Source: Agriotes lineatus
Taxonomy: Eukaryota > Arthropoda > Insecta > Coleoptera > Elateridae
Assembly: GCA_940337035.1 (NCBI GenBank)
Contig: CALNHX010005159.1
Coordinates: 1 to 64,000, forward strand
DNA: 64,000 bases
Direction: 5' to 3'
Below are positions 43,600-54,414 of this stretch, piece after piece. The stretch's first letter is position 1. Every line of letters begins with the position of its first letter. The position numbers and the translations under genes were made by a program. The notes beneath the pieces were generated by a model. It ran no database searches. It worked only from the letters and a program-made list of their open reading frames with translations, and was not told the origin of the DNA.

Positions 43600-45156
43600 C
43601 GTATGTTATTGACTGTACTACGGAAAAGTTCTGGGGATGTAACTCCAAGCCATTTTCTTAAGTTGGCGAGCCAGGAAATTCATCGTCTACCAGGTCCTCT
43701 TCGTCCTTCAACATTGCCCTAGATAATATTTTGTAGTAACCGTTATTTGTTGTTATTTCTTATGATATGGCCAAGGTATTCTAGTTTCCTGCGTTTAACG
43801 GCGAACAGAGGTTGAGGTCTGCAACCCATTCTGTCAAGAACTTCTTCATTAGTAATATGTTCTGTCCATGAGATTTTGAGGATTCTACGGTACACCCACA
43901 TTTCGAAGGCTTGTAATCTTTTCTCCATGTCTTGAGACAATGTCTATGCCTCCACACTGTTTAAGAAAGTGGAGCATACGTAGCAAGATGTAATTCTCTT
44001 TTTGAGCATAATGCTAAGATCCCGCGAGTAGAGCAGTGTTTTCATTTGTATGAAGTTTGTTCTGGCTTTTTCTATTCTGTTTTTAATTTCTCTAGAGTGA
44101 TCCCAGTCATCACTGATTGTGAAGTCCAGGTAGGTGAAGTGAGATACTCTTTCTATGGGTTGATTGTTAGCAAGCAGTACTCCTTGTTGGATTGGAGATT
44201 TGCTTGTTATAATATATTTAGTATTTTTTATTATAAAATTCAGTCCATATTCTTTGCTTGCCTTTACAACTCTGTCAAGTAGTTCTTGTAATCCTGTTAT
44301 GCTATCTGATATCAAGACCGTATCGTCGGCGTAACGGATGTTGGTGATGACTTCTCCATTGACTTTGATTCCGCTTTTTTACTTTCTCGAGAGCTCTTCT
44401 GATTCTGAATATACGCTCTGAATATAGGTTGAATAGTAGTGGGGAAATCACACATCCTTGACGTACACCTCTTTTAATTTCAGTCTGCTCTGTTTGTCGG
44501 TCTTCCACCCTAACTGTTGCCATTTGGTGATGATTCTAATGTCTTTGTCATCTATGCCAGTCTCTCTCAAGGTTTGTACCATTTCTTTGTGTTGACATCT
44601 GTCGAAGGCCTTAGTCTAATCTAAAAAGAGCATATATACTTCGCAGTTAACATCCCTGCATCGCTGAACTAAAACTTGAATTGCAAATAATGCTTCACGG
44701 GTAACCAGACCATTCCGCAAACCAAACTGTGTTTCATTGAGGTTTTTCGCGCATTTTCGATATATTCGATTATGAATGATTTTGAGGAATATTTTGAGCA
44801 CATGCGACATAAGGCTAACGGTACGAAAATCTTCACACGATTTAGTATTGACTGTCTTCGGTATGGTAACGAAGGTTGATATCAGCCAGTCTTTTGGTAT
44901 TATTCCAGTGTTATATATTGCGTTAAAGAGTGCTGTCATCGCCGTAGTGGCCTTATTATTAATAATCTTTAGAATTTCTGCTGGAATCCCATCCAATCCA
45001 AGTCTTACCTTTTTTAACAAGTTTTATGGCGTGTTCTACTTCAGAGATACTAATTTCTGGTCCTGTTTTTTTCTCGATTTCTGGTCGGTCTGGATATTGA
45101 TCGTCGTTAAATAATTGTTGAACATATTTCTGACATATTTTTAGTTTTTTTTCCAT
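43600..45156 (-). pseudogene. LINE reverse transcriptase and C-terminal region
   Basis: RT blocks occur in order on the minus strand: GLDGIPAEILKIINNKA (about 44995), KSCEDFRTVSLMSHVLKI (about 44835) and LNETQFGLRNGLVTREAL (about 44735). Next come MLFLD-stop-TKAFD (motif A with an in-frame stop, about 44620), IKRGVRQGCVISPLLFNLY (motif B, about 44470) and RYADDTVLI (motif C intact, about 44330). Then follow HFTYLDFTISDDW and FEMWVYRRILKISWTEHI (about 43900). The tail RISWLANLRKWLGVTSPELF lies near 43660-43600 in a shifted frame. The stop in motif A alone would abolish activity. Confidence 0.85.
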
Positions 45157-45329
45157 TTCAAAGAGAACATGTCTCTGTTCGTCTGATATATTATTCTGTT
45201 GCGTTTTTTAACTCTGCCGGGGGCTTCTCCTATCTTCTTATACATGTTAAATGTATCGTGTTTTTGATTGAAGTCTTCTATCTCTTGTGTATTATCTTTT
45301 GCGCCTTTGTCGACCTTCGCATTGAAGTT

Positions 45330-45765
45330 CCTCATAATGATGTTCGCCTCATGTTTTGTTTTTGTTTTTAAGTACTGTTTTAATTTGACCATAAAAGGCT
45401 TCCACTTCAACTTCGCTTTTGTCACTGGTTGGGGGGTATACCTGTATCAAATTGATGTTAAAATGCTTTCCTTTTAACTTAAATATTATTACTCTATCTA
45501 TCTGTGCGATACATCCAAGTAGGATTTTATTCTTTGATTTACTATAATCCCGACTACATGATGATGTTGTCTGTCATTATTTCCAATGTAATAAATCTTA
45601 TGCTGATCTATCTCGAGTTTTCCATTTCTTGGCCATAGCATTTCACTAATGCCCATGATATCGAATTGAAGACTTCTCATCTCCTTGATGGTGTTGTGTA
45701 TTTCTGCTGCTTCAAACATGCTTCGAACATTCCATGTGTAGATCTTTCACCATGTAGTTTTTAGG
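45330..45765 (-). pseudogene. LINE endonuclease domain, internally deleted
   Basis: It starts with YTWNVRSMFEAAEIHNTIKE, typical for RTE-like endonucleases, and has FDIMGISEMLWP with the catalytic glutamate kept. A frame change leads to a block ending IIMRNFNAKVDKGAKDN, the counterpart of MGDFNAKVG with the GD altered. The second half of the domain, which normally contains the SDH block, is missing: the RT linker (MEKKLKICQKYVQQLF near 45150) follows soon after. Confidence 0.75.
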
Positions 45766-46215
45766 TGTTTATTACTACTTATTTTGCAGGGATTTCGCAG
45801 GATGACGACCTGGGAGGCCCTGCAGCCGGATCTTGGTTTCCGAGGACCATGATCAGTATTTTTTCCTTTCCTTTCCTAGCCTTACTTTCCATTGTGATTT
45901 TTCTTGGGATATTCATAAGGATCTTTAATGTGGTAGTCATTCCGTGGCTTTCCACATTCTTATGCCGTTGTCTATATGTATTATAGGTCGTCCGCCTTCG
46001 AGACCAGTCTCGACCTCAGGGCAAAAGCGTGCCCTTTTCTCCACTTATTCGTCCACGCGTATATAGAGCTTTGCTGTTACTATGGGTGCCATTAAATTCA
46101 TCAATTGAAGGTTGTCACCAATAGCCTCTCATATAGTTTGGCCTGTGTTCTAACACAGTGTAGTGGGATGTGGCCGCTTATGATTATGTTATAAGCTTCT
46201 AGGAGCCATACATGA

Positions 46216-46664
46216 GAGTGAGGGTTCATCCCCGTCTGCATCGTTTATTTCGCCATGTGTTCTTTTGTAGACGATGTTATTTCCTTTCTTCCAACGATGA
46301 AACCACCCGTCGCGTCAGTAGCAACGAACTTTTTTTTCCCTATAGCTTTCGCTAAATTTCCGCTTTCTGTCGCATTACTGAACAATCCCCACAAGCATCT
46401 TTGTTTCGCACATGTGTAAACCACAATTTCAAAGCTGATTCCACCTTCTGATCTTTTCCAGAACAACTTCTTTTGCACATTACTTTATCATTAGAAACAG
46501 CTGGATTTTCTATTTTTAACCTCTTTTTTTAAATTTTGCACAATAATGGTTGCGAAATGCTTAATTGAGCGGCGGAACTTCTTTGGCTCATTTTGGGCAG
46601 TTTATTGTATTTAACTAAAATGGCTAATTTTTCCCTATGGGATAGATATTTGCGTTTCGATATT
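46216..46664 (-). pseudogene. Pogo/Tigger transposase, DNA-binding part
   Basis: The minus strand reads KRKYLSHREKLAILVKYNKL, then PKMSQRSSAAQLSISQPLLC: the psq-type helix-turn-helix at the start of pogo/Tigger transposases. A stop follows KI. The same frame then gives KDQKVESALKLWFTHVRNKD, the CENP-B-type second DNA-binding domain. A shift leads to NLAKAIGKKKFVATD and a last block VYKRTHGEINDADG near 46225. The codon at 46664-46662, where ATG is expected before SKRKY, is ATA, so the start codon appears mutated. The catalytic part continues at 43546 beyond the LINE. Confidence 0.87.
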
Positions 46665-46679
46665 GTTAATCCTTAACAC

Positions 46680-47126
46680 GCGCGAGGAAACAGATGGCGA
46701 CTGACTGGTGCAAATTGTAAATTGCAATTAACCTTAATCGCTTTGAACTGAGAAACCCGATACATATCAATTGCATTTTGCTGATTTCATCGAGTATGAC
46801 GCAGTGTTTGTTACTGTTAGTAAAGAAAACAAGTGCGGATAGATATCTGACTAGGAAACACCCACACAGATTTGCAGTGGGTTAACAATTTTAAAAATAC
46901 ATACACACATACTTACTAAAAATTTCTGATAACGCCGATAAAACGATAACATTAATCGAACTCTTGATCACAATATCCGATGCATTTTACATTGTGATTT
47001 CGATAACAATAGCCGAATGATAACATTACCCGTGATTACAATATGCGGCGTCCACTTTGTCATGAAACAATGCATTCGTAGTTATATTATGTATCACGAT
47101 TAAGACGCCATATTAATGATTTGATC
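46680..47126. other. Unassigned, may include the 5' end of the pogo element
   Basis: No terminal inverted repeat could be recognised. No other feature was seen. Confidence 0.4.
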
Positions 47127-47643
47127 ATCTAGATCAGGGGTCGGCAACCTGCGGCCCGCGGGCCGCATGCGGCCCTTTGCAACTTTTTGCGCGGCCCGCC
47201 AAAGCACCAATATAACTTTAGGAAAAATCAACAAACTTAGAGCGTAAGCGTGCCGAAATGTGGCCGGTGACAAAAATGCGCGACAAACAGAAGCATAGTG
47301 GGAAACCTATTTTACTGCGCAAGTTTAATCCCCACTCCCCAGAGAATACGACGTCTCGCTTAGCAAGTGTAGCATTCTTTCTAGTGATGGGCATAATCGG
47401 ATGATTTCAATAATCGGAATGTTCCATTTCGGAATGTTTATAAAATCGGAATATCATCCGATTATTTTACATTCCGTAAATGCAAGCAAGGGAAAACGAG
47501 CGAAATAACAACAAGCGGAAGGAAGATTGAGTGCGTGCAAATTTACGATGAGAGCACTCGCCGTCGCGCCGTAAACCCTTATCTGCGTTGGCATCTATTG
47601 TTTGGGTTTGTAGGACGGTCAGTAATAGCTATTTACGTTATTA

Positions 47644-47742
47644 GACCGGTAGCAACATTTTTATGGCCGCGCCAATACTTTACAGGTCGAACCGTAGGGC
47701 GAGACCTGTATGTTTGGCAAGGCCATAAGAATTCTACCGGTC
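47644..47742. repeat. Hairpin of 99 bp within the inner hAT element
   Basis: GACCGGTAG pairs with CTACCGGTC at the ends, TTATGGCC with GGCCATAA inside, and TACAGGTC with GACCTGTA near the loop. Mismatches are spread between these blocks. Confidence 0.85.
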
Positions 47743-47757
47743 GTGTATCGTATAAGA

Positions 47758-47880
47758 TTTTTTAGGATACTGCATTGGTAACTAGCGTTTACATTGTTAC
47801 AAAAGAGTCCGGTAAATTTTATCTACCGGACTCGTTTGTAACTATGTAGACGCTAGTTAGCAATGCAGTATCCTAAAAAA
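47758..47880. repeat. Second hairpin of 123 bp within the inner hAT element
   Basis: TTTTTTAGGATACTGCATTG pairs with CAATGCAGTATCCTAAAAAA almost perfectly. The interior continues with AACTAGCG/CGCTAGTT, GTTACAAA/TTTGTAAC and GAGTCCGGTA/TACCGGACTC around a short AAATTTTATC loop. It could be a tiny foldback element in its own right. Confidence 0.9.
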
Positions 47881-48721
47881 CAATTTATGAGTTTGAGTCG
47901 CACAGTGGGATATGAGGAAATAAAATATTTTTTCAAATTATTACAGTAGTTACGTTAATAGACTTTCGGAAAATGGTAGTAGTATTTTAAAGTTTAATAG
48001 CACATAAAGTACATAATAGATAGTATAAAACAATACCTGAATTTGAAGTCTGTAGGTGTACTATCTAATAATTAATCTAGGAAATACCACTGCCATTAGT
48101 GCCATTCACGTATCATACACGTGCGTACACGGCGCGGCCCGTCGACATTCGCCAACCAGCACATAGCAGTCAAGTGAGTCAGTACAACATTCCGTATTCC
48201 GTTCAGTTCAAATTGGCATTTCGTTTTCTCATTTTGTGTACCGAATAGTAAAATAATCGAATTCCGAAAGTTCCGAAATAATAGGAACCTTCCGATTTTT
48301 TGAACAATCGGAAACTTTCCGATTATTCATTCCGGATAGGCCCATCACTAATTCTTTCATTTCGCCAGTTTGCTACTGTATGTTCATATGTGCGTTCATG
48401 TTGACAGCCGTATGACGTTTCACTACAATATTTTATATTTTTTATATTTTATATTTACATATTTATACATATTTAATTGGAATTGTATTTTCTTTTTTTT
48501 TCCCTTTTAAGAATTGTAAAATTTTTGTTCTCTAACATTATTGTTATTACAGCATGTCAATAAAAAATGAATTTTTTCTATATTTATTTTTAATAATATT
48601 TATACTCGTATATAATATAAAAGCACTATTTAAGTTACATTTGAATGTGCGGCCCGCATAAAAAAATTTATTTTGAAAATGACCCGCCGTCCGAAAAAGG
48701 TTGCCGACCCCTGATCTAGAT

Positions 48722-49835
48722 CACTGGGTCTCTATCTCCGGTTTTTTTATAGTCATTTAAGAAATGCCGTTGTACAAAGAAGGGGGATTTTGATGTTTTA
48801 AAATGCACACTTTGCAACAGGGGTGCGAAATTTTATTTATGTAATTATTCTATACTTGTAAAAATATTCCTACAGAGTGATCCACTGAAAAAGTAAAGAT
48901 TACATACCCGTGTGCAAATTTAAATAGGCTATTTTGGGGAATGCATACTGCACGGTGTATATCTCACTAACTCCGTTAAATGATCTACAAACACCCTGGT
49001 TACTAGCCGTATGTATAACATTGCTGTAAAATAATTATTTAAGCATTATTGTTAGATGTTATATTCGCATAATGATGAAAATGCCCTTTTTAAGTATATT
49101 TGTTATATGTTGTATGTACATTGTCATAATAATTAGAACTACGTCGTATAACCCCCAAGAGTTTCTAATAAGCTAAGCCTATTTGGCCAGCTTTAATCAA
49201 TTTGGTTGCGAGTTAAAACTGATTGACAGGTTTCGAAGATGTACTTAATCAGCGCTTCTTAATCCAATCCTGAAATGCCGGTGTCACGCTTAGAATTCGG
49301 TCCATACCGATTAGCTTGACGTAGAGCTTTGCAAGATTTCCACGGAAATTAGGGTAGGTAAAGCTGCGTGGAAGGTTGAAGCTGTGGGATACTCGCAGTT
49401 GAATTATTTAAGTTGCTTTCTTCGACAAACATCTCTGCAAATCAATATTTACCGATCTGAGGGTTCCGGCTGAAGTCGAGTATTTTGCAACTATCATAAC
49501 TCAAATAATATGTATTGTGGTGGCCCGGAAATTGTAGTTTTGTTTACTCAGTAAGTTCTATATTTGCCTTTACGTTGTGGTTTTTGATGGATTTTCCTTT
49601 GCTAGATTAAAGGTTTTTGTGAAATTCGGAAAATTTTATCTAAATACCAAAAAAGCTTTGAGAGCTACAGATATTGTTAGAATAATATCAAAATAGTTTA
49701 GTAAACTCGTAACAGATAAACTATTTCTTTGTAAGTCAGAAATATCGTATACTAATTAACCGACATAGATTGTTGTTTAAAAGTAGTATAAAATAATAGT
49801 TACAAGCCTGGCTATTCAATAAGATATAAAAAAAA
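48722..49835. other. AT-rich stretch, nothing firm
   Basis: A possible decayed MITE lies at about 48872-49005 (CAGAGTGATCC at one end, ACACCCTG at the other), but the ends match poorly and there is no TA duplication. Nothing else was recognised. Confidence 0.4.
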
Positions 49836-49837
49836 TG

Positions 49838-50068
49838 ATTTGGTCACTGCAGAAGAAGATCAGTTAGAATCTCTGCAAGCTGTGGGTGCCAACAAAATTG
49901 GCTCGGTTAACAGACACCTCCCAATAGCGGAAACCACTGTACAACAGACGGTTTCGAGACTGCAGAACTGTAGAGAATGTGTCGTAAAAAATCTCTGAAT
50001 AACGGACACCTCTCTACAATGCACAGTTTCAGATTCCCATAGATGTTCGTTATGGAGAGGTTTCACAT
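49838..50068. mobile_element. Pogo/Tigger-type terminal region
   Basis: Phrases such as AACGGACACCTCTCTACAATG and GTTCGTTATGGAGAGGTTTCAC resemble the subterminal and terminal repeats of pogo/Tigger elements, whose ends carry GTGAAACCTCTCCATAACG-like sequence read inward from the right. Only this one end is present. It might belong to the same family as the split transposase at 43-46 kb, but that cannot be shown. Confidence 0.5.
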
Positions 50069-50679
50069 AAATAATGACTTGTTAAAGTTTTACCAATAGT
50101 CAAAAGTGTATTTGTTGTAATATCAGTAGCAATAGTGTAAAATCTTTGATTCACTTATATTCAGTACATGCGAATTGTAGGGTAATTTAATAAAGAAGTT
50201 TAGATCGTGGTGACAAAAATGGCCCATTTAATGAAATGCAATATTCAACGACTTCTTTTGATAACATTTTTGATGACGCTTTTGGTAAAATTTCTGGCTT
50301 TGTTGAACATAGAAAAGTAATAATAAATAAATAATAAATTACGTTCTCTGTTTCGGTACTACTCGTAGGTAAAAGGTATCATATTTTTTCGTCTTTATCT
50401 GACATCGTTTGAATGTATTCTAATTCATTACTTTTAGTTGAAGTATGTATAACGGAGATTGTTTTCTTGCATTTAAATTTTGTTTTTATTTGGCTGATAT
50501 TAACTCTGTTCTTTTGTAGAATCTAAAAAGGCTTTACTCGTTATTAAACATTAAAAATGAGCTACAAGGGAAATAGATTTTTTACATGAAACATTAAAAA
50601 AACATAAGATAAGAAATCTGTAAAGAGCTTTACATACCTCATAGACATATCTCTGCCAGCCGAATCTAACGTATCAGCT
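50069..50679. other. AT-rich stretch, nothing recognised
   Basis: A short phrase, AAATCTGTAAAGAGCTTTAC near 50616, recurs at 50696 at the beginning of the next repeat. It is probably a partial copy of that repeat's edge. Confidence 0.4.
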
Positions 50680-51615
50680 AAATACAATAAAAAGAAATCT
50701 GTAAAGGGCTTTACTCAGAACTTCCCTAGCAAGTGGACGTTGAAACACTAAAAAAAATTTAAAATCGAAGGAAAGTATGGGTAAAAATATCTTCACGCTC
50801 GTAATAATACCGAAGCAATAAAAGGTAACACTTGGTAATATAAATTACATACATTTTAAAATAAGAAAACATTACTGGCGATGGGATTCGAACTTCAGCC
50901 CCTGCAAACGAGTCTGCGAATGCGATTTCAATGATCGGCGCGGTAGTCCGAAATGAAGTATAGCAAGCGTTCGATGCCTTGCCCACCGAGGATGCCTCGG
51001 ATTGGTTAGATGCGGTTGCCCTAAATACAACGCATTTATTGTTGACCTTTGTTTTATTTTTAGAACATTTGTCTTGTATCTGTTGGTTACCATTTTCGTC
51101 AAGGGAAAAGCCTGAGCTATGTGAAAATTATTACTTTTATCTATTTTTCATTTGAAGCAAAATAAGCAACATTGTATTTGTTTAAGGTGCTCACTCAGTA
51201 TATGTTGGGTCCAAAATATGTCCCTTTTCGTCAAGGCTAAAAACCTGAGCTATGTACAAAATATTACTTGCATTTAAGTAATAGTTTTTGAGTTAAAGCA
51301 AAACTAGGCAAAATATAATTTTTTAGAGATACTCACCTTGTATATATTCTATCGAAATTTTCTCGGTTTCATGCCATGAAGGCATATTAGCCGCATGCAA
51401 AATTTCGTCTGGTCCAACAAATACTTTTTGAGTTATAAGGCAACAGACAGACAGACAGACAGACAGATAGACAGATAGAGACACAGAGAGACAGACATCA
51501 AGAATACCTGTTTTTCGTCATCTACGGACCCTGAAACGTGAAGATCTGAAGAAATCTCGGAAGGTGATTTTTTCGTAATTACAATACTTCCTTCGACTTT
51601 CAGACGAGGGAAGTT
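50680..51615. repeat. Composite repeat family A, copy 1 (with tRNA-like block)
   Basis: Blocks shared in order with the copy at 62115-62722 are: GAAATCTGTAAAGGGCTTTA; CAGAACTTCCCT; a tRNA-like block (below); TTATTGTTGA; AAAGCCTGAGCTATGTG; a CTTGTATATATTC phrase; a run of ACAGACAGACAGAC (about 51443-51470); TTTTCGTCATCT; GAAACGTGAAGATCTGAAGA; and a terminal stem-loop (ACTTCCTTCGACTTTCAGACGAGGGAAGT, ends in 51615). GAACTTCCCT near the left edge and AGGGAAGTT at the right are complementary. It is not a known coding element. Confidence 0.75.
50870..50965 (-). repeat. Degenerate tRNA-derived block
   Basis: The minus strand contains AGTTCGAATCCC (about 50885), an excellent RNA polymerase III B box. 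The A box position is poorly preserved. The homologous block at 62185-62290 has both boxes. It is not a working tRNA gene, because no cloverleaf could be drawn. Confidence 0.6.
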
Positions 51616-51960
51616 AATCCAGTCAACGAAGGAAAAATGGGTAAAATAATTCGTGTAGTCGCAAATTTTGGTATAGTGGTAAGGAGGAATGCCATGAACA
51701 GCATACTAACAATTGTTACCGGTGGGTGATGAGCGGGGGGCGGAGGAACGTTGAAAGGCAATTTTTTCACGTTTTTCTTAAATAACTCGAAAACCGCAGC
51801 TTCTAGCGAAAAAGTGTCCACGTACAAAACTAAACTACATGAAATTTTCTACAAAAAAGGTTTTATTCATTTTTTCTCTATGAAAAACAATTTGCGAGAT
51901 GCAGGGGATGGAAGTATGTTGGCTGAAATGGGATTGAGCATGTTCTAGTCAAGAATATTA
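51616..51960. repeat. Probable dispersed repeat adjoining family A
   Basis: A block with sharp composition change includes CAACAATTGTTACCGGTGGGTGATGAGCGGGGGGCGGAGG-like sequence (about 51708-51747) and AACTCGAAAACCGC. I have seen related phrases as insect repeats, but only one copy is in the window. Confidence 0.4.
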
Positions 51961-53590
51961 ATCTGCTTTAATGAATTGCTTGTCCTATGTTCAAATGTCT
52001 GAAGTTCCATAACACCTAGATGGCCTACTTCTGTGGTAGAGGGAGCCAATTTAAGCCTCTACACTTCTTCAGATGGTAGGAGAGCTGAGGCTGGGGTAAT
52101 ACATTTGATGCCTCCCATGCTGTGAAAAGTACTCCAGTCATCGATAGTAGAGACATTGCAATCTGCATTGTCGAATATATTGCTATAGGTCCACGTTGTG
52201 ACGCCTTAATTAATTAATTTATGTTAAGGTAACAAGGTATCAATTTCTTTGGAACGCTTTACCTTTTTAATTTGCTGTTAGTTTTATTCAAGTTTATCTA
52301 ATCAGGTAGTTTTTTAATTATTGAAGCTTATATTATTTTTCGTGTATCAAAATAACTGTCTATTTTAATAAGTCAATGTTAGATATGTAACCTTCTATAC
52401 ATTTTAATTTACTCTTTGCTAGCTCATTGAGAATGAAAACCTTTAAATCAAGTTGGGTTCATGCGTATTTCAATACCTACTTATCTGAAATGGTTAATAA
52501 AGTGCACAAATATTTATCAGGGCTGCCCTTGTAGTAACACCAAAAATCGACTTAAGTAGTATGGAATAAATAAAATCTAGAAATTAGCCAGGTTTGTAGA
52601 GCGATAAGAAATATTAGAATAGTAATTACAAAGAAAAAGTTTATTATTTTAAACCATAGCAGAAGCGCTAACAGAGGTAATGTTAGAAGCAGAAGAAACA
52701 GAAGTCAGAAAAAAAGATCAATTTTCTTTGTAACTAATTCCCAATATAGATGAACCAAGATCGTGAAAACGCAGGGCGCTGTACTCAATTCATAGTTCAA
52801 TGTAGAGTTCATATCTGGGAAAGGGCAGTGAAGTAAATAGGAAGACACTGATTTAAAGGGCAGGAACCATGAGAATAAGCTGCTCATACCGTACTATCTC
52901 GAGTGAAGCTGTTCCACAATAGATATACCGAAAGCATGGCGAGATTAACTACTACACTCCTCAATTACATACCTCTACAGATTTAAAAGGAGGCAGAGTA
53001 GTCAATGATGGCAATGCGGAGAAAAGGAAGAATCATCTGAACACACATTATTTTTTTAGCTAGATTGCAAATAGGTCGCCTTAGTTATAATAATATATGA
53101 CACATTTGAATATTCTAGGTTGTTTTGTATAACTTAGGGCCTGGTATAATTTTTGGCTTTCATTTTGGTTTCCTACATTTTCCATTTTCCCAATCCTTTT
53201 ATTTCAAAGTCTTCTTTTTTCTACAGAATTCACTCAATTTTCTTCTATCACTACTCTTCTTTTGCTTCGTTGTTCAAGTTGATATAAAGTTAGCTCTTTT
53301 GGTTGGTTTTTTTGTTTTTTTCTGTTGTAAACATAACACCTTTTAGAGCACAATACTTCTGCTTGTACATTTTCTACACATTTTTGATCACGAATTTCTA
53401 CTTGATCTCGATGTTGTAACTAAATAAGTATTTGATTTGCCCATTTTGCACTCCCTTTATTTCCACACAATTGATTTATTTGCTCTTAACTTTGTTCTTT
53501 CTGAGCAGATGTCAGAACTTAACATGGTTCTGAAAACGGTCTTACGTTCAATAGGTTGCAAGAGTGACGTGCATCGATTAGGTTGTTATA
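51961..53590. other. AT-rich stretch, nothing recognised
   Basis: No recognised gene or repeat. The plus strand at 53150-53340 is T-rich, which gives hydrophobic-looking short frames. Confidence 0.5.
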
Positions 53591-54119
53591 CAGGGCCCGG
53601 CAGAACGATCGACCCCATTTAAATTGTTAATAACTGTTTCAAATGTTCAAATATTATTAATTTTTTTTCAAAAATGTAAAGTAAAAACTTGCCAATTTTA
53701 GTTACAATATGCTTTATTTATTAAAAATATTAGCACTTGCTCTAAATTAATTTAGTTATTATTCAGCAGTTGAAGGAATTGTTCACAAAACGTAACCCGA
53801 ACTTCTAAATCTCGTGGTACCTAGTAATTGGTACACGACTTGAACTTTGTAAGGATGAAATTTTAAATCCTTTAAAATACGGCGAAGAGTTCTGTCTGAT
53901 GAATGTAATCAAATTAAGAATTAGGTTAATCTGTATTAGTGTGAAAATGAAGTTTGAGTTTGAGTGATGTTATTTTCAAAACCTAATATTTTTAATAAAT
54001 AAATTATATTGTAACTAAAATTGGCAAGTTTTACTTTACATTTTGGGAAAAAAAATTTATTTTTTATTTTAAATAGTTATTAAGAATTTGAATAGGGTCG
54101 GTCATTCTGCCGGACCCTG
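53591..54119. mobile_element. TA-flanked MITE with long inverted ends (529 bp)
   Basis: It starts CAGGGCCCGGCAGAACG and ends ATTCTGCCGGACCCTG, with TA at 53589-53590 and 54120-54121. Inverted similarity extends over roughly 150 bp on each side: TAAAGTAAAAACTTGCCAAT on the left is matched by ATTGGCAAGTTTTACTTTA on the right. There is no transposase. Confidence 0.9.
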
Positions 54120-54414
54120 TAGGTGTGGTTACAGGTTTTTTTTAAATGAAATGTTCCTTTGCATTATGCATACCAGAATGTTCAAATTTCTTGGTTTGCG
54201 TCATTCGTTATATCGTATACACTCTACCTGTATTATCTTGGTATATTTTAGAGCTGTGCACGTTTCAAATGCGTAACTTTAACCCATTTGAGACATGTTC
54301 GGCCTTAGTACCAAAGCTCGATTCTAGAACTGTGGCCGTACCGTGCAAGAACCTACAATTCATTATGAATAGAATAAATCACCATGCTACAATATTTTAA
54401 ATTTTATTTTATAC

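Larger units (their letters stand above)
43547..46215 (-). mobile_element. RTE-like LINE inserted in a pogo transposase gene
   Basis: On the minus strand the order is a 5' leader (46215 to about 45765), endonuclease, RT and C-terminal region, then an AGA/TTC-type simple tail. It is degenerate, with several frameshifts and an internal deletion in the endonuclease. Both outer neighbours are pieces of one pogo-type transposase, which defines the LINE as the insertion. The 5' junction is accurate only to some tens of bases. Confidence 0.82.
47382..48350. mobile_element. Second hAT element nested inside the first
   Basis: The termini TAGTGATGGGC and GCCCATCACTA are perfect, with ATAATCGGA-type subterminal words repeated near both ends. 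The 8 bp duplication ATTCTTTC lies at 47374-47381 and 48351-48358. TAGTGATGGGC-like ends are typical of another hAT lineage. It is non-autonomous: the only longer frame, 76 codons from 47535, is not a transposase. Confidence 0.95.
47135..48713. mobile_element. hAT transposon (non-autonomous), outer element
   Basis: The termini CAGGGGTCGGCAACCT and AGGTTGCCGACCCCTG are perfect 16 bp inverted repeats, and GCGGCCCGC words follow inside both ends. The 8 bp target duplication ATCTAGAT is at 47127-47134 and 48714-48721. It has TA in the centre and A/T at the ends, as described for Buster-type hAT elements (established knowledge). There is no transposase frame. A second hAT element occupies its middle. 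Confidence 0.95.

Noticed and set aside
48872..49005. MITE with CAGAGTGATCC and ACACCCTG ends
   Set aside because: The two ends do not pair beyond a few bases and TA flanks are missing on one side.
50870..50965. Functional tRNA gene on the minus strand
   Set aside because: A good B box is present, but there is no A box at the right place and no cloverleaf. The same block recurs in another repeat copy.
51330..51345. CTTGTATATATTC near 51330, 56920 and 62485 as separate MITE ends
   Set aside because: These lie at the same internal position of composite repeat family A, so they are part of that repeat.
53125..53346. Hydrophobic 73-codon plus frame as a membrane protein
   Set aside because: It is caused by a T-rich strand; there is no conserved motif and no neighbouring gene.
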